DNA of 64,000 nucleotides, taken from Terribacillus halophilus (GTDB taxonomy: Bacteria; Bacillota; Bacilli; Bacillales; Amphibacillaceae). This document shows positions 51,172 to 63,652 of this stretch, piece by piece. Position numbers and translations under genes: made by a program. The stretch is from the NCBI RefSeq assembly GCF_900162685.1, contig NZ_LT727828.1, forward strand, positions 1,049,678 to 1,113,677. The letters are read 5' to 3'. The first letter of the stretch is position 1; each line of letters starts with the position of its first letter. Under the pieces are notes generated by a model. That model worked only from the letters and a program-made list of their open reading frames with translations. It made no database searches and had not been told where the DNA came from.

Positions 51172-51832
51172 GAAATGGTTTCCTAATGTAGATATTGCAG
51201 ACTTGAATACAGCCATCTATGAGACATTCTATATGACCATTCTTTCTTTGATTGGTACGTTTATTATTGGTATTATCCTTGGATTATTGCTTTACCTGAC
51301 TAGTAAAGGAAAGCTTTGGGAGAATAAAGTTGTTTATGGGATTGTAGCAGCGGTCGTTAACGTTTTCCGAGCGATTCCGTTTATTATTTTAATTGTGCTG
51401 CTGCTGCCTTTTACCGATTTCCTAATGGGAACGATTCGCGGTCCCTCGGCAGCACTGCCAGCTTTAATCATTGGTTCAGCACCATTTTATGCAAGACTAG
51501 TAGAAATTGCACTCAAAGAAGTTGATCATGGTGTAGTAGAAGCTGCGAAAGCAATGGGTGCTAAGAACTCAACAATTATGGTCAAAGTATTGTTGAGAGA
51601 GTCGACTCCGGCTTTGGTTTCCGGTCTCACAGTTACAGCAATTGCACTTATTGGTTCTACGGCAGTAGCAGGCGTGATTGGAGCAGGCGGATTAGGTGAC
51701 TTTGCCTACTTCTATGGATTCCAGCGACGTCAGACAGATGTTGTTATTCTGTGTACTGTCTTAATTATTATATTGGTATTTGTCATCCAGTTTATAGGTG
51801 ACTTTATTTCCAACAAACTAGATAAACGTTAA
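51164..51832 (+). CDS. metP: Methionine ABC transporter permease
   Basis: This 222-residue permease (MetI/MetP family) has five membrane segments and the coupling motif KEVDHGVVEAAKAMGAKNST (about 119-138). It overlaps metN by eight bases, with a TTG start at 51164 and GGAGGTGCAGGAG upstream inside metN. It forms the methionine/D-methionine channel. Confidence 0.96.
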   Translation: MFEKWFPNVDIADLNTAIYETFYMTILSLIGTFIIGIILGLLLYLTSKGKLWENKVVYGIVAAVVNVFRAIPFIILIVLLLPFTDFLMGTIRGPSAALPALIIGSAPFYARLVEIALKEVDHGVVEAAKAMGAKNSTIMVKVLLRESTPALVSGLTVTAIALIGSTAVAGVIGAGGLGDFAYFYGFQRRQTDVVILCTVLIIILVFVIQFIGDFISNKLDKR

Positions 51833-51845
51833 AGGAGAGATTTAC

Positions 51846-52688
51846 TTGAAAAAGTCATTATTAGTTATTCTATCCGCTGTATTTATGATTTTCCTGGCAG
51901 CCTGCGGTTCTTCTGATTCTTCAGACAGCAGCTCAGACGAAAAAACAATCAAAGTCGGTGCCTCTAGTACACCGCACGCAGAAATTCTTGAAGAAGCAAA
52001 ACCGCTGTTGGAAGATGAAGGTATTGATCTTCAAATTGAAGAATACCAGGATTATATTTTCCCGAACCAAGACTTGGCAAATGGTGATCTTGATGCGAAC
52101 TACTACCAGCACATTCCATATCTAGATAACTATAATAAAGAGACAGAAGGCGAAGACAAAGATCTAATCAGTCTTGGTGCTGTACATCTGGAGCCAATGG
52201 GTGTTTATTCTAAAAACATTAAAAGTGTTGATGATATTAAAGATGGAACAGAAGTACTAATGGGACGTAACCCAGCGGAGCAAGGCCGCGTATTATCCAT
52301 TTTCGCAGAAGAAGGACTCATCACAATTAAAGATGGCGTCGAACCTGTTCAGGCTACTTTTGAAGATATTGATGAGAACCCTAAAAACTTGAAATTCAGC
52401 ATGGAGGTAGATCCTGCAATTCTTCCTGAAACATATGAAAGAGAAGAAGACCAGCTTGTTGTTATCAACACAAACTATGCTTTAGAAGCTGATTTGACAC
52501 CGTCTGAGGATGCGCTGATTCTTGAAGGTACAGATTCTGTTTACGGCAACATTGTTGCGGCGCGCCCGGAAGACAAAGATAATGAAGCATTGCAAAAATT
52601 GATGGACGTGCTTCATTCTGATGAAATCAAGCAATTCATTGAAGAAAAGTATAAAGGGGCTATCCTGCCTGTAGATACAGAAGAATAA
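51846..52688 (+). CDS. metQ: Methionine-binding lipoprotein
   Basis: This 280-residue NlpA-family lipoprotein has a signal peptide with lipobox LAAC (C20), a Ser/Asp linker and the binding fold KVGASSTPHAEILEEAKPLL (parts: VGASSTPHAEIL) with NGDLDANYYQHIPYL. Start is TTG at 51846, after AGGAGAGA. It captures methionine for MetNP. Confidence 0.95.
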   Translation: MKKSLLVILSAVFMIFLAACGSSDSSDSSSDEKTIKVGASSTPHAEILEEAKPLLEDEGIDLQIEEYQDYIFPNQDLANGDLDANYYQHIPYLDNYNKETEGEDKDLISLGAVHLEPMGVYSKNIKSVDDIKDGTEVLMGRNPAEQGRVLSIFAEEGLITIKDGVEPVQATFEDIDENPKNLKFSMEVDPAILPETYEREEDQLVVINTNYALEADLTPSEDALILEGTDSVYGNIVAARPEDKDNEALQKLMDVLHSDEIKQFIEEKYKGAILPVDTEE

Positions 52689-52694
52689 CATTCT

Positions 52695-52734
52695 CATGCC
52701 CTTGCTGGTATTCTCAGCGAGGGCATTATTTTTT
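52695..52734 (+). terminator. Terminator of metNPQ
   Basis: ATGCCCTTGCTG pairs with CAGCGAGGGCAT (one mismatch), followed by TATTTTTTG. Confidence 0.85.
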
Positions 52735-52911
52735 GTCGAAATTAGAAATGTGTTACAATAGAAGAGGAACATGTTAAAAGCGTGTTTTTATCTAGTAAAA
52801 AAGTTGATAAAGGTTGTACAATGCTTTAAGATTATAATGAGAATAAATTAATAATGTCTTTAAATAAACATTATTAAAATCTATAAAATAGCAGCTATCG
52901 GAGGGTTAATA

Positions 52912-53691
52912 ATGGCAGGTTCAGTTTTAGAGATTAAAGACCTACATGTTTCGATTGAAGATAAGGAAATACTTAAAGGTGTAAACCTTACGATAAAAAG
53001 CGGGGAATTCCATGCGGTAATGGGACCAAACGGTACTGGTAAATCCACATTGGCATCCGCAATCATGGGCCATCCAAAATATGAAGTAACAAGCGGAAGC
53101 ATCACGCTTGATGGCGAAGATGTATTGGAAATGGAAGTGGACGAGCGTGCTCGTGCCGGTCTATTCCTTGCTATGCAGTACCCAAGTGAAATCAGCGGTG
53201 TAACAAACTCTGACTTCTTGCGTTCTTCTATTAATGCACGCCGCGCGGAAGGCGACGAGATCCCATTGATGAAGTTTATCAAAGAAATGGACGAAGCAAT
53301 GGATTTCCTTGAAATGGATAAAAATATGGCGCAGCGTTACTTGAACGAAGGTTTCTCCGGCGGTGAGAAAAAGCGTAATGAAATTCTTCAGCTTCTTATG
53401 ATGAAAGCAGAAATCGGTATTCTAGATGAAATCGATTCCGGTCTTGATATCGATGCACTGAAAGTTGTTGCAAAAGGTATTAACAGATTGCGCGACGAAA
53501 ACTTCGGCTGCCTAATTATTACCCATTATCAGCGTTTGCTAAACTACATCGAGCCTGACTTCGTACACGTTATGATGCAAGGCCGTGTCGTTAAATCCGG
53601 CGGTTCTGAGCTTTCTAAACGTTTGGAAGCAGAAGGATATGACTGGATTAAACAAGAGCTTAACATCGAAGACGAAACAATTAACGCGTAA
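52912..53691 (+). CDS. sufC: Fe-S cluster assembly ATPase SufC
   Basis: This 259-residue ABC-type ATPase has Walker A GPNGTGKST (about 38-46), a modified signature FSGGEKKR and Walker B IGILDEIDSGLD, all typical of SufC. It is the soluble motor of the SufBCD scaffold. GGAGGGTTAATA precedes the ATG. It begins sufCDSUB. A fair promoter (TTGATA, 17 bases, TAAGAT, about 52804-52832) lies in the 220-base upstream gap. Confidence 0.96.
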   Translation: MAGSVLEIKDLHVSIEDKEILKGVNLTIKSGEFHAVMGPNGTGKSTLASAIMGHPKYEVTSGSITLDGEDVLEMEVDERARAGLFLAMQYPSEISGVTNSDFLRSSINARRAEGDEIPLMKFIKEMDEAMDFLEMDKNMAQRYLNEGFSGGEKKRNEILQLLMMKAEIGILDEIDSGLDIDALKVVAKGINRLRDENFGCLIITHYQRLLNYIEPDFVHVMMQGRVVKSGGSELSKRLEAEGYDWIKQELNIEDETINA

Positions 53692-53708
53692 ACTGGAGGA
53701 GGGATCTT

Positions 53709-56663
<2,955 letters not shown>

Positions 56664-56714
56664 ATGTGAACACTGTCGTGTGTAGAATAGATAAATCTTG
56701 AAGGAGGCTTTACC

Positions 56715-58112
56715 ATGGCTAAAAAAGCGCCTGAAATTGGAGATTACCAATATGGCTTCAGCGACCGTGATGTGTCCATATTCCGTACGGAAAAAGGCCT
56801 TACACCTAAGATTGTTGAAGAAATCTCTAAGTTAAAAGAAGAACCACAATGGATGCTGGACTTCCGTCTTAAATCCTTGGAGCAGTTCTACAAAAAGCCA
56901 ATGCCGCAGTGGGGTGGAGACCTTGCTGAGCTTGACTTTGATGAAATCACTTATTATGTAAAACCTTCTGAGCGTTCTGAACGTTCTTGGGATGAAGTAC
57001 CAGAAGAAATCAAAAACACATTTGATAAACTTGGTATTCCAGAAGCAGAACAAAAATACCTTGCAGGTGTATCTGCACAATATGAATCAGAGGTTGTTTA
57101 TCATAACTTGAAAGAAGACCTAGAAGAAATGGGAATCGTCTTCAAGGATACAGATACAGCGCTTAAAGAAAATGAAGATCTTTTCCGTGAGCATTTCGGT
57201 AAATTGATTCCGCCATCTGATAACAAGTTTTCTGCGTTGAACTCTGCTGTATGGTCCGGCGGTTCCTTCATTTATGTACCGAAGGGCGTTAAAACGGATA
57301 CACCATTGCAAGCCTACTTCCGGATCAACTCCGAGAACATGGGTCAGTTCGAACGTACACTTATCATTGTAGATGAAGGTGCTTCTGTGCATTATGTAGA
57401 AGGTTGTACAGCTCCTGTTTATACAACGAATTCCTTGCATAGTGCGGTTGTAGAAATCTTCGTTAAAAAAGATGCTTACTGCCGTTATACAACGATTCAA
57501 AACTGGGCAAACAACGTCTACAACTTGGTTACAAAACGTGCGACAGTTGATGCCAATGGTACGATGGAATGGATTGATGGTAACATCGGTTCTAAACTTA
57601 CAATGAAATATCCTGCGGTTATTCTTAAAGGAGAAGGCGCACGCGGTATGACATTGTCCATCGCCCTAGCTGGTAAAGGCCAGCACCAGGATGCCGGCGC
57701 GAAAATGATGCACTTGGCACCAAATACTTCTTCGACGATCGTTTCTAAATCCATCTCCAAACAAGGTGGTAAAGTTACGTATCGCGGAATCGTTCACTTC
57801 GGTAAGAAAGCAGACGGTGCACGCTCCAACATCGAGTGTGACACACTGATTATGGATAACAAATCCACTTCCGATACGATTCCATACAACGAGATCTTCA
57901 ATGAGAACATCTCCTTGGAACACGAAGCGAAAGTTTCCAAAGTTTCCGAAGAGCAATTGTTCTACTTGATGAGCCGTGGTATCTCTGAAGAAGAAGCAAC
58001 TGAAATGATCGTAATGGGCTTCATCGAGCCATTCACGAAAGAATTGCCAATGGAATATGCCGTAGAAATGAACCGTTTGATTAAATTCGAAATGGAAGGT
58101 TCTATCGGTTAA
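56715..58112 (+). CDS. sufB: Fe-S cluster assembly protein SufB
   Basis: This 465-residue scaffold subunit shows [23 protein letters not shown] (about 192-214, part: [15 protein letters not shown]), [12 protein letters not shown], and the C-terminal [20 protein letters not shown]. The Cys in VEGCTAP and the Glu/His-rich strands form the cluster site. AAGGAGGCTTTACC precedes the ATG. Last gene of sufCDSUB, followed by a strong terminator. Confidence 0.97.
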   Translation: MAKKAPEIGDYQYGFSDRDVSIFRTEKGLTPKIVEEISKLKEEPQWMLDFRLKSLEQFYKKPMPQWGGDLAELDFDEITYYVKPSERSERSWDEVPEEIKNTFDKLGIPEAEQKYLAGVSAQYESEVVYHNLKEDLEEMGIVFKDTDTALKENEDLFREHFGKLIPPSDNKFSALNSAVWSGGSFIYVPKGVKTDTPLQAYFRINSENMGQFERTLIIVDEGASVHYVEGCTAPVYTTNSLHSAVVEIFVKKDAYCRYTTIQNWANNVYNLVTKRATVDANGTMEWIDGNIGSKLTMKYPAVILKGEGARGMTLSIALAGKGQHQDAGAKMMHLAPNTSSTIVSKSISKQGGKVTYRGIVHFGKKADGARSNIECDTLIMDNKSTSDTIPYNEIFNENISLEHEAKVSKVSEEQLFYLMSRGISEEEATEMIVMGFIEPFTKELPMEYAVEMNRLIKFEMEGSIG

Positions 58113-58119
58113 TAAAATG

Positions 58120-58158
58120 AACGGAGTCACGTCTGAGAAGACGGACTCCGTTTTTTTT
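58120..58158 (+). terminator. Terminator of sufCDSUB
   Basis: AACGGAGTC and GACTCCGTT plus inner CGTCT/AGACG pairing, followed by TTTTTTT. Confidence 0.92.
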
Positions 58159-58343
58159 GTTCATATATCGATGACTATTTTTAGATAATGTAAGTATAGA
58201 CCTCATCTGTAGGTGATCTAATCGTTTATAGCAAACTGCTAACATCCTATTGGTTTACAAAATAATTCAATTTTCTTTGCATCTCCATTGGGATGTTTTT
58301 TTATTTAAACAATAAAAATATTTTATTTATCATTAATTATTTA

Positions 58344-58372
58344 TTGTAAAACGATAAATAATACATTAAAAT
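58344..58372 (+). promoter_or_regulatory. Promoter of the yoaS/yozG-like unit with flanking repeats
   Basis: TTGTAA (58344-58349), 17 bases, TAAAAT (58367-58372). TTTATC upstream and GATAAA inside the spacer are inverted, and may be the operator of the HTH protein encoded downstream. The whole 290-base gap (58113-58402) is AT-rich and has no other recognised feature besides the suf terminator. Confidence 0.6.
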
Positions 58373-58402
58373 CATTTATAGAAACGAAATGAGGTGCTTA
58401 TT

Positions 58403-58882
58403 ATGAAACGAGAAACACTCTTTTTAAAGGCTGCTTTATTATTCATGGCTTTACCGGTTCTTGCATTATGTATCTTTGCAATTCCGAATATAGCTTTTGG
58501 TTCAGCAGATTATTATCCAGAAGTTGAATTCTTAAAATATCCTGCTTTGGTTGGATTGTATCTAACAGCATTGGCATATTTTCTAGCTCTTTACCAATCT
58601 TTCCGCTTGCTTGGGTATATTGATAAAAATGTAGCTTTCTCCGATTTGTCAGTGAAGGCATTAAAAAATATCAAACTCTGCGCGATAACGATAAGTGTTG
58701 TTTATGTCATCCTCCTGCCGTTAGTTTATGTTGTGGCCGAGAGAGATGATGCTCCAGGTCTTATTTTAGTAGGGATGGCGCTTATATTCGGACCGTTAGT
58801 AGTAGCAATCTTTGCTGCTGTTCTGCAAAAAATGCTGAAAAGTGCCATTGATATAAAATCAGAAAATGACTTGACGGTCTGA
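58403..58882 (+). CDS. DUF2975-type membrane protein (YoaS-like)
   Basis: Starting at ATG 58403 (after GAGGTGCTTATT) the product has 159 residues with four membrane segments (about 8-30, 45-68, 90-112, 118-142). The layout and the linker YIDKNVAFSDLSVKALKNIK are typical of DUF2975, a family nearly always next to a small Cro/CI-type HTH protein, as here. B. subtilis yoaS-yozG is the matching pair. Function unknown; possibly membrane-linked control of the HTH partner. Confidence 0.82.
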   Translation: MKRETLFLKAALLFMALPVLALCIFAIPNIAFGSADYYPEVEFLKYPALVGLYLTALAYFLALYQSFRLLGYIDKNVAFSDLSVKALKNIKLCAITISVVYVILLPLVYVVAERDDAPGLILVGMALIFGPLVVAIFAAVLQKMLKSAIDIKSENDLTV

Positions 58883-58892
58883 GGTGAACCAT

Positions 58893-59111
58893 ATGGCGAT
58901 TATTATAAATATTGATGTAATGCTGGCGAAAAGAAAAATGAGTGTAACTGAACTATCAGAACGGGTTGGGATTACGATGGCCAATCTCTCCATCTTAAAA
59001 AACGCAAAGGCAAAGGCGATTCGCATTTCGACATTAGACGCAATTTGCAAAGCATTAGACTGTCAGCCAGGCGATATATTGGAATATCAAGCTGACGAAG
59101 GAAAATCATAG
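58893..59111 (+). CDS. Small Cro/CI-type HTH regulator (YozG-like)
   Basis: Starting at ATG 58893 (after GAGGTGAACC) the product has 72 residues and is almost only a helix-turn-helix domain: VMLAKRKMSVTELSERVG, ITMANLSILKNAKAKAIR and STLDAICKALDCQPGDILEY. It is 10 bases after the DUF2975 gene and is likely to regulate this unit. Confidence 0.9.
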   Translation: MAIIINIDVMLAKRKMSVTELSERVGITMANLSILKNAKAKAIRISTLDAICKALDCQPGDILEYQADEGKS

Positions 59112-59170
59112 CAAGTAATTCTACTAGTTATGTGTGACAGAAATATATGATAAAGAGAGGTTGGGAAGTG

Positions 59171-60034
59171 ATGGAGAAGAACAGCATGTATGCAAATCAG
59201 GGCACAATGTCACCTGAAAGAAGCACAAGGGAATCTAAGGGACTTCGAGCTGTAAAGCAGCTGATTCATTTTGGCTGGGGTCAGGCACTATCTTGTTTAT
59301 TTCCAGTTGTTATTTTTGCATCTCTTGCGCTGACACAAATCTTTCCGCTTCCCTTCTTTCCACGCTATGATTGGCTGCTGATTATTTGCGTCCTGATGCA
59401 AATAGTGATGTTACGTGCAAGACTTGAAACAAAAGATGAATTGAAAGTCATTACGTTGTTTCATATAATCGGACTTGCTTTGGAACTCTTTAAAGTACAT
59501 ATGGGCTCCTGGTCTTATCCCGACGAAGGATACTCGAAAATATTTGGAGTACCGCTATACAGCGGGTTCATGTATGCAAGTGTCGCAAGCTATCTTTGCC
59601 AGGCTTGGAGAAGACTGAAGGTAAACTTGATAAATTGGCCGCCTTTTCTAGCTGTTGTTCCCCTTGCAGCTGCGATCTATTTGAACTTCTTTACGCATCA
59701 TTATTGGATTGATGTAAGGTGGATTTTATCAGGACTCGTTATTATTGTATTCAGGAGAGCTTGGGTCACATACGAGGTGAATCAAGTTCGTTACCGAATG
59801 CCGCTTGCACTGTCTTTTGTTCTTATCGGCTTTTTTATCTGGGTTGCCGAAAATATTGCCACGTTCTTCGGCGCTTGGGAATATCCCAATCAAACGGACA
59901 CTTGGAGTCTCGTGCATCTCGGCAAAGTAAGTTCATGGCTTTTATTAGTCATTGTCAGCTTCCTCATTGTAGCGACGCTAAAATTGTATAAAGAGAAGTT
60001 ACCGCACAAAAGTATTGGCGATCATAAGCAGTAG
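59171..60034 (+). CDS. DUF817 family membrane protein (YoaT-like)
   Basis: The ATG at 59171 gives 287 residues with about eight membrane segments. Conserved family features are MGSWSYPDEGYSKIFGVPLYSGFMYASVASY (parts: GSWSYPDEGYSKIFGVPL) and, repeated in the second half, ENIATFFGAWEYPNQTD. Function unknown. Its neighbours yoaS- and yozG-like genes are also next to yoaT in B. subtilis, so the group travels together. GAGAGGTTGGGAAGTG precedes the start. Confidence 0.85.
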   Translation: MEKNSMYANQGTMSPERSTRESKGLRAVKQLIHFGWGQALSCLFPVVIFASLALTQIFPLPFFPRYDWLLIICVLMQIVMLRARLETKDELKVITLFHIIGLALELFKVHMGSWSYPDEGYSKIFGVPLYSGFMYASVASYLCQAWRRLKVNLINWPPFLAVVPLAAAIYLNFFTHHYWIDVRWILSGLVIIVFRRAWVTYEVNQVRYRMPLALSFVLIGFFIWVAENIATFFGAWEYPNQTDTWSLVHLGKVSSWLLLVIVSFLIVATLKLYKEKLPHKSIGDHKQ

Positions 60035-60113
60035 ATTGAAATCATACGGATGTTTGGCTTTTTCTCACATTGGGAACATCTCTTTTATGTGAAAGATAAA
60101 GGAGATGAATTCG

Positions 60114-60905
60114 ATGAGCTATAATTTGGAAGATAAAGTAGCCATTGTAACTGGGGCCAACGACGGAATTGGGCTGGCAACGGTTCGAGCTTTTCTTGAT
60201 GAGGGTGTAAAAGTTGTCGGTGTGAGTTTGACGACCGATTATGTGGATGAAGATGCTTCGAATAGTTCTTCCTTCTTACCGATAGAGATGGATTTGACGG
60301 ATGAGGGTGCTGCGGAGAAAGTAGTCGAGGCGGCTGTCTCTCACTTCGGGAAGCTTGATATTTTGGCCAATGTAGCTGGAATTGCCACTTATAAAGACAG
60401 CTTTATGGATGTGACGATGGATATTTGGAAAGAAACTTTTGAAACCAATTTGTTCTCGGTGGTGGCATTGACGAAAGCCGCTATACCGGAGCTGAAAAAG
60501 CAGGCGGGAGCAAGTATTGTAAATATTGCTTCCGAAAGCGGTCACGTACCAGATTCATTCGCGATTGATTATAGCGGCAGTAAAGCAGCAGTGCTGAATT
60601 TGACGCAAGCATTGGCTGATGAATTTGGCGGAGTTATCCGCGTAAATGTAGTTTCTCCTGGTCCAACTCGTACAACGCTATGGAATAAGCCGGGCGGCAT
60701 GGTTGATATGCTGTCTAACAAGTTTGACAGAGAAGGTGAAGAGGCTGTCAGCTATTTTGCGAAAGAAGTCCGGCAGATACCGCGCGGGGAGATTGGACAG
60801 CCGGAAGAGATTGCCAATGTTATTGCTTTTCTCGCTTCAGACAAAGCATCATACGTCAATGGAGCTGAATTCCCAGTGAACGGCGGATCAGTCAAATATA
60901 AATAA
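60114..60905 (+). CDS. Short-chain dehydrogenase/reductase
   Basis: Starting at ATG 60114 (nine bases after AAAGGAG) the product has 263 residues of the classical SDR type: cofactor motif TGANDGIGLA (about 14-23), NVAG (about 86-89), catalytic Ser in NIASESGH and YSGSK (about 153-157), and a final NGAEFPVNGG. The acidic end of strand 2 is not obvious, so NADP is possible. Substrate unknown. Confidence 0.88.
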   Translation: MSYNLEDKVAIVTGANDGIGLATVRAFLDEGVKVVGVSLTTDYVDEDASNSSSFLPIEMDLTDEGAAEKVVEAAVSHFGKLDILANVAGIATYKDSFMDVTMDIWKETFETNLFSVVALTKAAIPELKKQAGASIVNIASESGHVPDSFAIDYSGSKAAVLNLTQALADEFGGVIRVNVVSPGPTRTTLWNKPGGMVDMLSNKFDREGEEAVSYFAKEVRQIPRGEIGQPEEIANVIAFLASDKASYVNGAEFPVNGGSVKYK

Positions 60906-60918
60906 TTTCTGTTATAAT

Positions 60919-60951
60919 GGTGTGACTGTGCTATACAGTCGCACCTTTTTA
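60919..60951 (+). terminator. Terminator after the SDR gene
   Basis: GGTGTGACTGT pairs with ACAGTCGCACC (one bulge) around GCTAT, followed by TTTTT. Confidence 0.8.
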
Positions 60952-60976
60952 AATTACATAGAAGATGGAAGGGATA

Positions 60977-61795
60977 ATGATGGTCTTTGCCGTAAGTTTA
61001 CTAATAGGGCTTCTCGCTGCCGCGCTGGGCAGTTTGGTAGGTTTAGGAGGGGGCATTATCCTCGTTCCGCTGCTGTTGATTTTAAGCAGTTTTTGGGATA
61101 AATTCAGCTGGGCGACACCGCAAACAATCGTTGGTGTTTCTGTTATTGTCATGATATTTACTGCTTTATCATCCACACTAACATATATGAAAAGCGGAAG
61201 AGTCGATTATAAGAGCGGCTTCATTTTCTTGGCAGGCGGAGTACCGGGAGCGATCCTTGGCTCATTCCTAAACCGGTTCGTCTCGGGGGATGGTTTCTCC
61301 CTTTATTTTGGAATACTCGTCTTAATTGTCTTTTTTATGTTTTTCGTAAAGCGCAAAGAGCAGGAGAAAACGAATCTAAAAGGAATCGTTGTCACAAAAG
61401 AACTGGATGGAAGCACCTATACGTATAGCTTTCGGTTTTTCGCAGCATTTTTATTATCATTATTCGTTGGACTGCTTTCGGGTATGTTTGGAATTGGCGG
61501 CGGCAGCTTTATGGTGCCGGCGATGATTCTGATTTTTGGGTTCCCGGCTCATGTTGCTGTAGCGACAAGTATGTTTATGGTGTTTTTCCTCAGTATTGTC
61601 AGTACAATTACGCATATTTCGCTCGGCCATGTGGAATGGGTTTATGTGTTTGCCTTTATTCCAGGAGCAATTCTGGGCGGAATTCTTGGAGCGAAGATTA
61701 ACCAGTTACTAAAAGGCAATACAGTCGTCTGGATATTACGTATTATGCTCATATTAGTTGCCATCCGTTTAATCTGGGATGGCTTGTTGTCATAA
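60977..61795 (+). CDS. TauE/SafE-family sulfite/anion exporter (YunE)
   Basis: Starting at ATG 60977 (SD GGAAGGGAT) the product has 272 residues and about eight membrane segments with the two TSUP repeats: SLVGLGGGIILVPLLL and SGMFGIGGGSFMVPAMIL. The family exports sulfite, sulfoacetate or related anions. It is the first gene of a yunE-yunD-yunC order known from B. subtilis. Confidence 0.88.
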   Translation: MMVFAVSLLIGLLAAALGSLVGLGGGIILVPLLLILSSFWDKFSWATPQTIVGVSVIVMIFTALSSTLTYMKSGRVDYKSGFIFLAGGVPGAILGSFLNRFVSGDGFSLYFGILVLIVFFMFFVKRKEQEKTNLKGIVVTKELDGSTYTYSFRFFAAFLLSLFVGLLSGMFGIGGGSFMVPAMILIFGFPAHVAVATSMFMVFFLSIVSTITHISLGHVEWVYVFAFIPGAILGGILGAKINQLLKGNTVVWILRIMLILVAIRLIWDGLLS

Positions 61796-61809
61796 AGGAG
61801 TAGAGAAGG

Positions 61810-63201
61810 ATGCAGAAAAAGCTGACTATCAACTACACAAATGATTTGCATAGCTATTTCGAAAATTGGCCGAAGATTGTCGGCTATCTAAAAGAGAATA
61901 AGCAGAAGCTAAGCGATGCCGGAGAGACGTGCTGGCTGATTGATATTGGCGATCATGTGGATCGTTCCCGACCGATCGCAGAAGCCTTTCGCGGGAAAGC
62001 AAATATAAGCTTGATGAACGAAGCAGGCTATGATTTTGCTACAATTGGAAACAACGAAGGCATTACGCTTGATTACCAGGATTTGTATCATCTGTATGAT
62101 GAGGCAGAATTCCGCGTAGCGGTTGCGAATCTTCATTCAAAGAAAGAAGAAGATCCGGGCTGGATGGAACCTTCTTGGGTCGTTGAAACGGCAAGCGGTG
62201 TAAAGGTAGGAATGATTGGGCTTACTGCACCATTCCCGGATTTCTATAATTTAATCGGTTGGGATATCCAAGATCCGATGGAAATTCTTAAGCAAAGCAT
62301 TCATTCCCTTCGCGCTTCTTGTGATGTACTCATTCTTCTTTCTCATCTCGGATTATATGCAGATAGAGATATTGCTGCTGCTTTTGATGAAATTGACGTC
62401 ATAATTGGCGGCCATACCCATCATTTGCTGCAGGAGAGCGAGTACGTGAATCAGTGCTTAATCACAACTGCGGGCAAGCAAGGTTTTTATTTTGGCGAAG
62501 TAGAAATGACATGGGATACAGAACTTGGCTGTTTGACAGATAAGCGGGCGCGAGTTATTCCGGTTGCCGATTTGAAGGAAGATGAAGCTGCAAGAGAGCA
62601 TGTCACGGCTTACGAAGATAATGCGGCAAAAGCGATGCACCAGGCAGCTGCAGTATTATCATCACCGCTGCCAGTTTCCCCGTATGAAGATTCACGTGCA
62701 ATGGACCTTTTAACAGACTATATGCGACGCTGGACAAAGGCAGATTTTGCTTTTCTCAATGCAGGTGTACTGCTGGAGAGTTTCCCGGCAGGCAGTGTTT
62801 CCTATATGGATATCCACCGAATTTGCCCACATCCAATTAATCCGGCGACAGTCCCGTTAACAGGAAGTGTTTTAGAGCAAATTGTCACCGCTGCCCTGCA
62901 GCCTGACTTTATAACTTTTCCGCTAAAAGGTTTTGGCTTCCGCGGTGAAGTGATTGGAAAAATGGTTTATAGTGGATTGACATTCGACATTACAGGAACA
63001 GCCGAGAAGCCACAAGCAGTTAATTTAAAAATAGCAGGAGAACCGCTAGACCGGAAAAAGATTTATTCGGCAGCGATGGCAGACACCTTCACATTCGGCA
63101 GCCTGCTTCCTGGCATTAAGCAAGCTGAAGACAAAAAATACTTTATGCCGGAAATGCTTCGTGATCTGCTTCTAGGTGCTTTACAAGAAATTGAAAAATG
63201 A
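61810..63201 (+). CDS. Metallophosphatase/5'-nucleotidase-like protein (YunD)
   Basis: This 463-residue protein has a calcineurin-like domain with the five metal motifs: TNDLHSYF (NDxHxx type), DIGDHVDRS, TIGNNEG, LSHLGLYAD and IGGHTHHLL, then a 5'-nucleotidase C-terminal domain (about 270-460). No signal peptide is seen, so unlike typical UshA enzymes it is cytoplasmic, as is B. subtilis YunD. AAGGAGTAGAGAAGG precedes the ATG. Substrate unknown; a nucleotide or related phosphoester is likely. Confidence 0.9.
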   Translation: MQKKLTINYTNDLHSYFENWPKIVGYLKENKQKLSDAGETCWLIDIGDHVDRSRPIAEAFRGKANISLMNEAGYDFATIGNNEGITLDYQDLYHLYDEAEFRVAVANLHSKKEEDPGWMEPSWVVETASGVKVGMIGLTAPFPDFYNLIGWDIQDPMEILKQSIHSLRASCDVLILLSHLGLYADRDIAAAFDEIDVIIGGHTHHLLQESEYVNQCLITTAGKQGFYFGEVEMTWDTELGCLTDKRARVIPVADLKEDEAAREHVTAYEDNAAKAMHQAAAVLSSPLPVSPYEDSRAMDLLTDYMRRWTKADFAFLNAGVLLESFPAGSVSYMDIHRICPHPINPATVPLTGSVLEQIVTAALQPDFITFPLKGFGFRGEVIGKMVYSGLTFDITGTAEKPQAVNLKIAGEPLDRKKIYSAAMADTFTFGSLLPGIKQAEDKKYFMPEMLRDLLLGALQEIEK

Positions 63202-63204
63202 GCT

Positions 63205-63247
63205 AACACCTCCGCTCCTCCAACATAGGATATAGCGGAGGTGTTTT
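63205..63247 (+). promoter_or_regulatory. Hairpin that contains the yunC ribosome binding site
   Basis: AACACCTCCGCT and AGCGGAGGTGTT form a perfect 12-bp stem with a 17-base loop, followed by TTC. It looks like a terminator for yunD, but its right arm is the SD (GGAGGTG) of yunC, so folding would also hide that SD. Confidence 0.75.
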
Positions 63248-63253
63248 CAATTG

Positions 63254-63553
63254 ATGACTGTTGAACCGATATTTTTAGAGGGAAAGCCTTTTACCGCTGT
63301 AACAGTGAAATTACCTAAAACAACATTACTTGTTGTATCAAATGACGTTGGCTATATTATGTGCGGAGCACTGGATGTGGATTTACTTAATGAAAAACTA
63401 GCTGATCGCAACATTATTTCCGGCAGAGCAGTTGGCGTTAAAACAATCCAGCAGCTGCTGGATGCACCACTGGAGAAAGTAACAGACGCTTCAGCTGTGT
63501 ATGGATGGAAGACAGGAATGATTGGGAAGGATGCTTTACTGTTGATTGCGTAA
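63254..63553 (+). CDS. YunC-like protein (DUF1805)
   Basis: An ATG at 63254 gives 99 residues; a TTG three bases earlier is equally possible, being seven bases after GGAGGTG. Pattern: PIFLEGKPFTAVTVKLPKT, VVSNDVGYIMCGALDVDLLN, and GRAVGVKTIQQLLDAPLEKV. DUF1805 proteins are small and of unknown role. Order after yunD matches B. subtilis. Confidence 0.85.
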   Translation: MTVEPIFLEGKPFTAVTVKLPKTTLLVVSNDVGYIMCGALDVDLLNEKLADRNIISGRAVGVKTIQQLLDAPLEKVTDASAVYGWKTGMIGKDALLLIA

Positions 63554-63652
63554 AAAAATTGTCGAACCTTGCCTTCTTCAATCTAGATTGTTTTCCGATT
63601 TTCTGGTACTATTTTATCAGAATGGAATGTTGGAGAAGTTAGGAGCACAACA

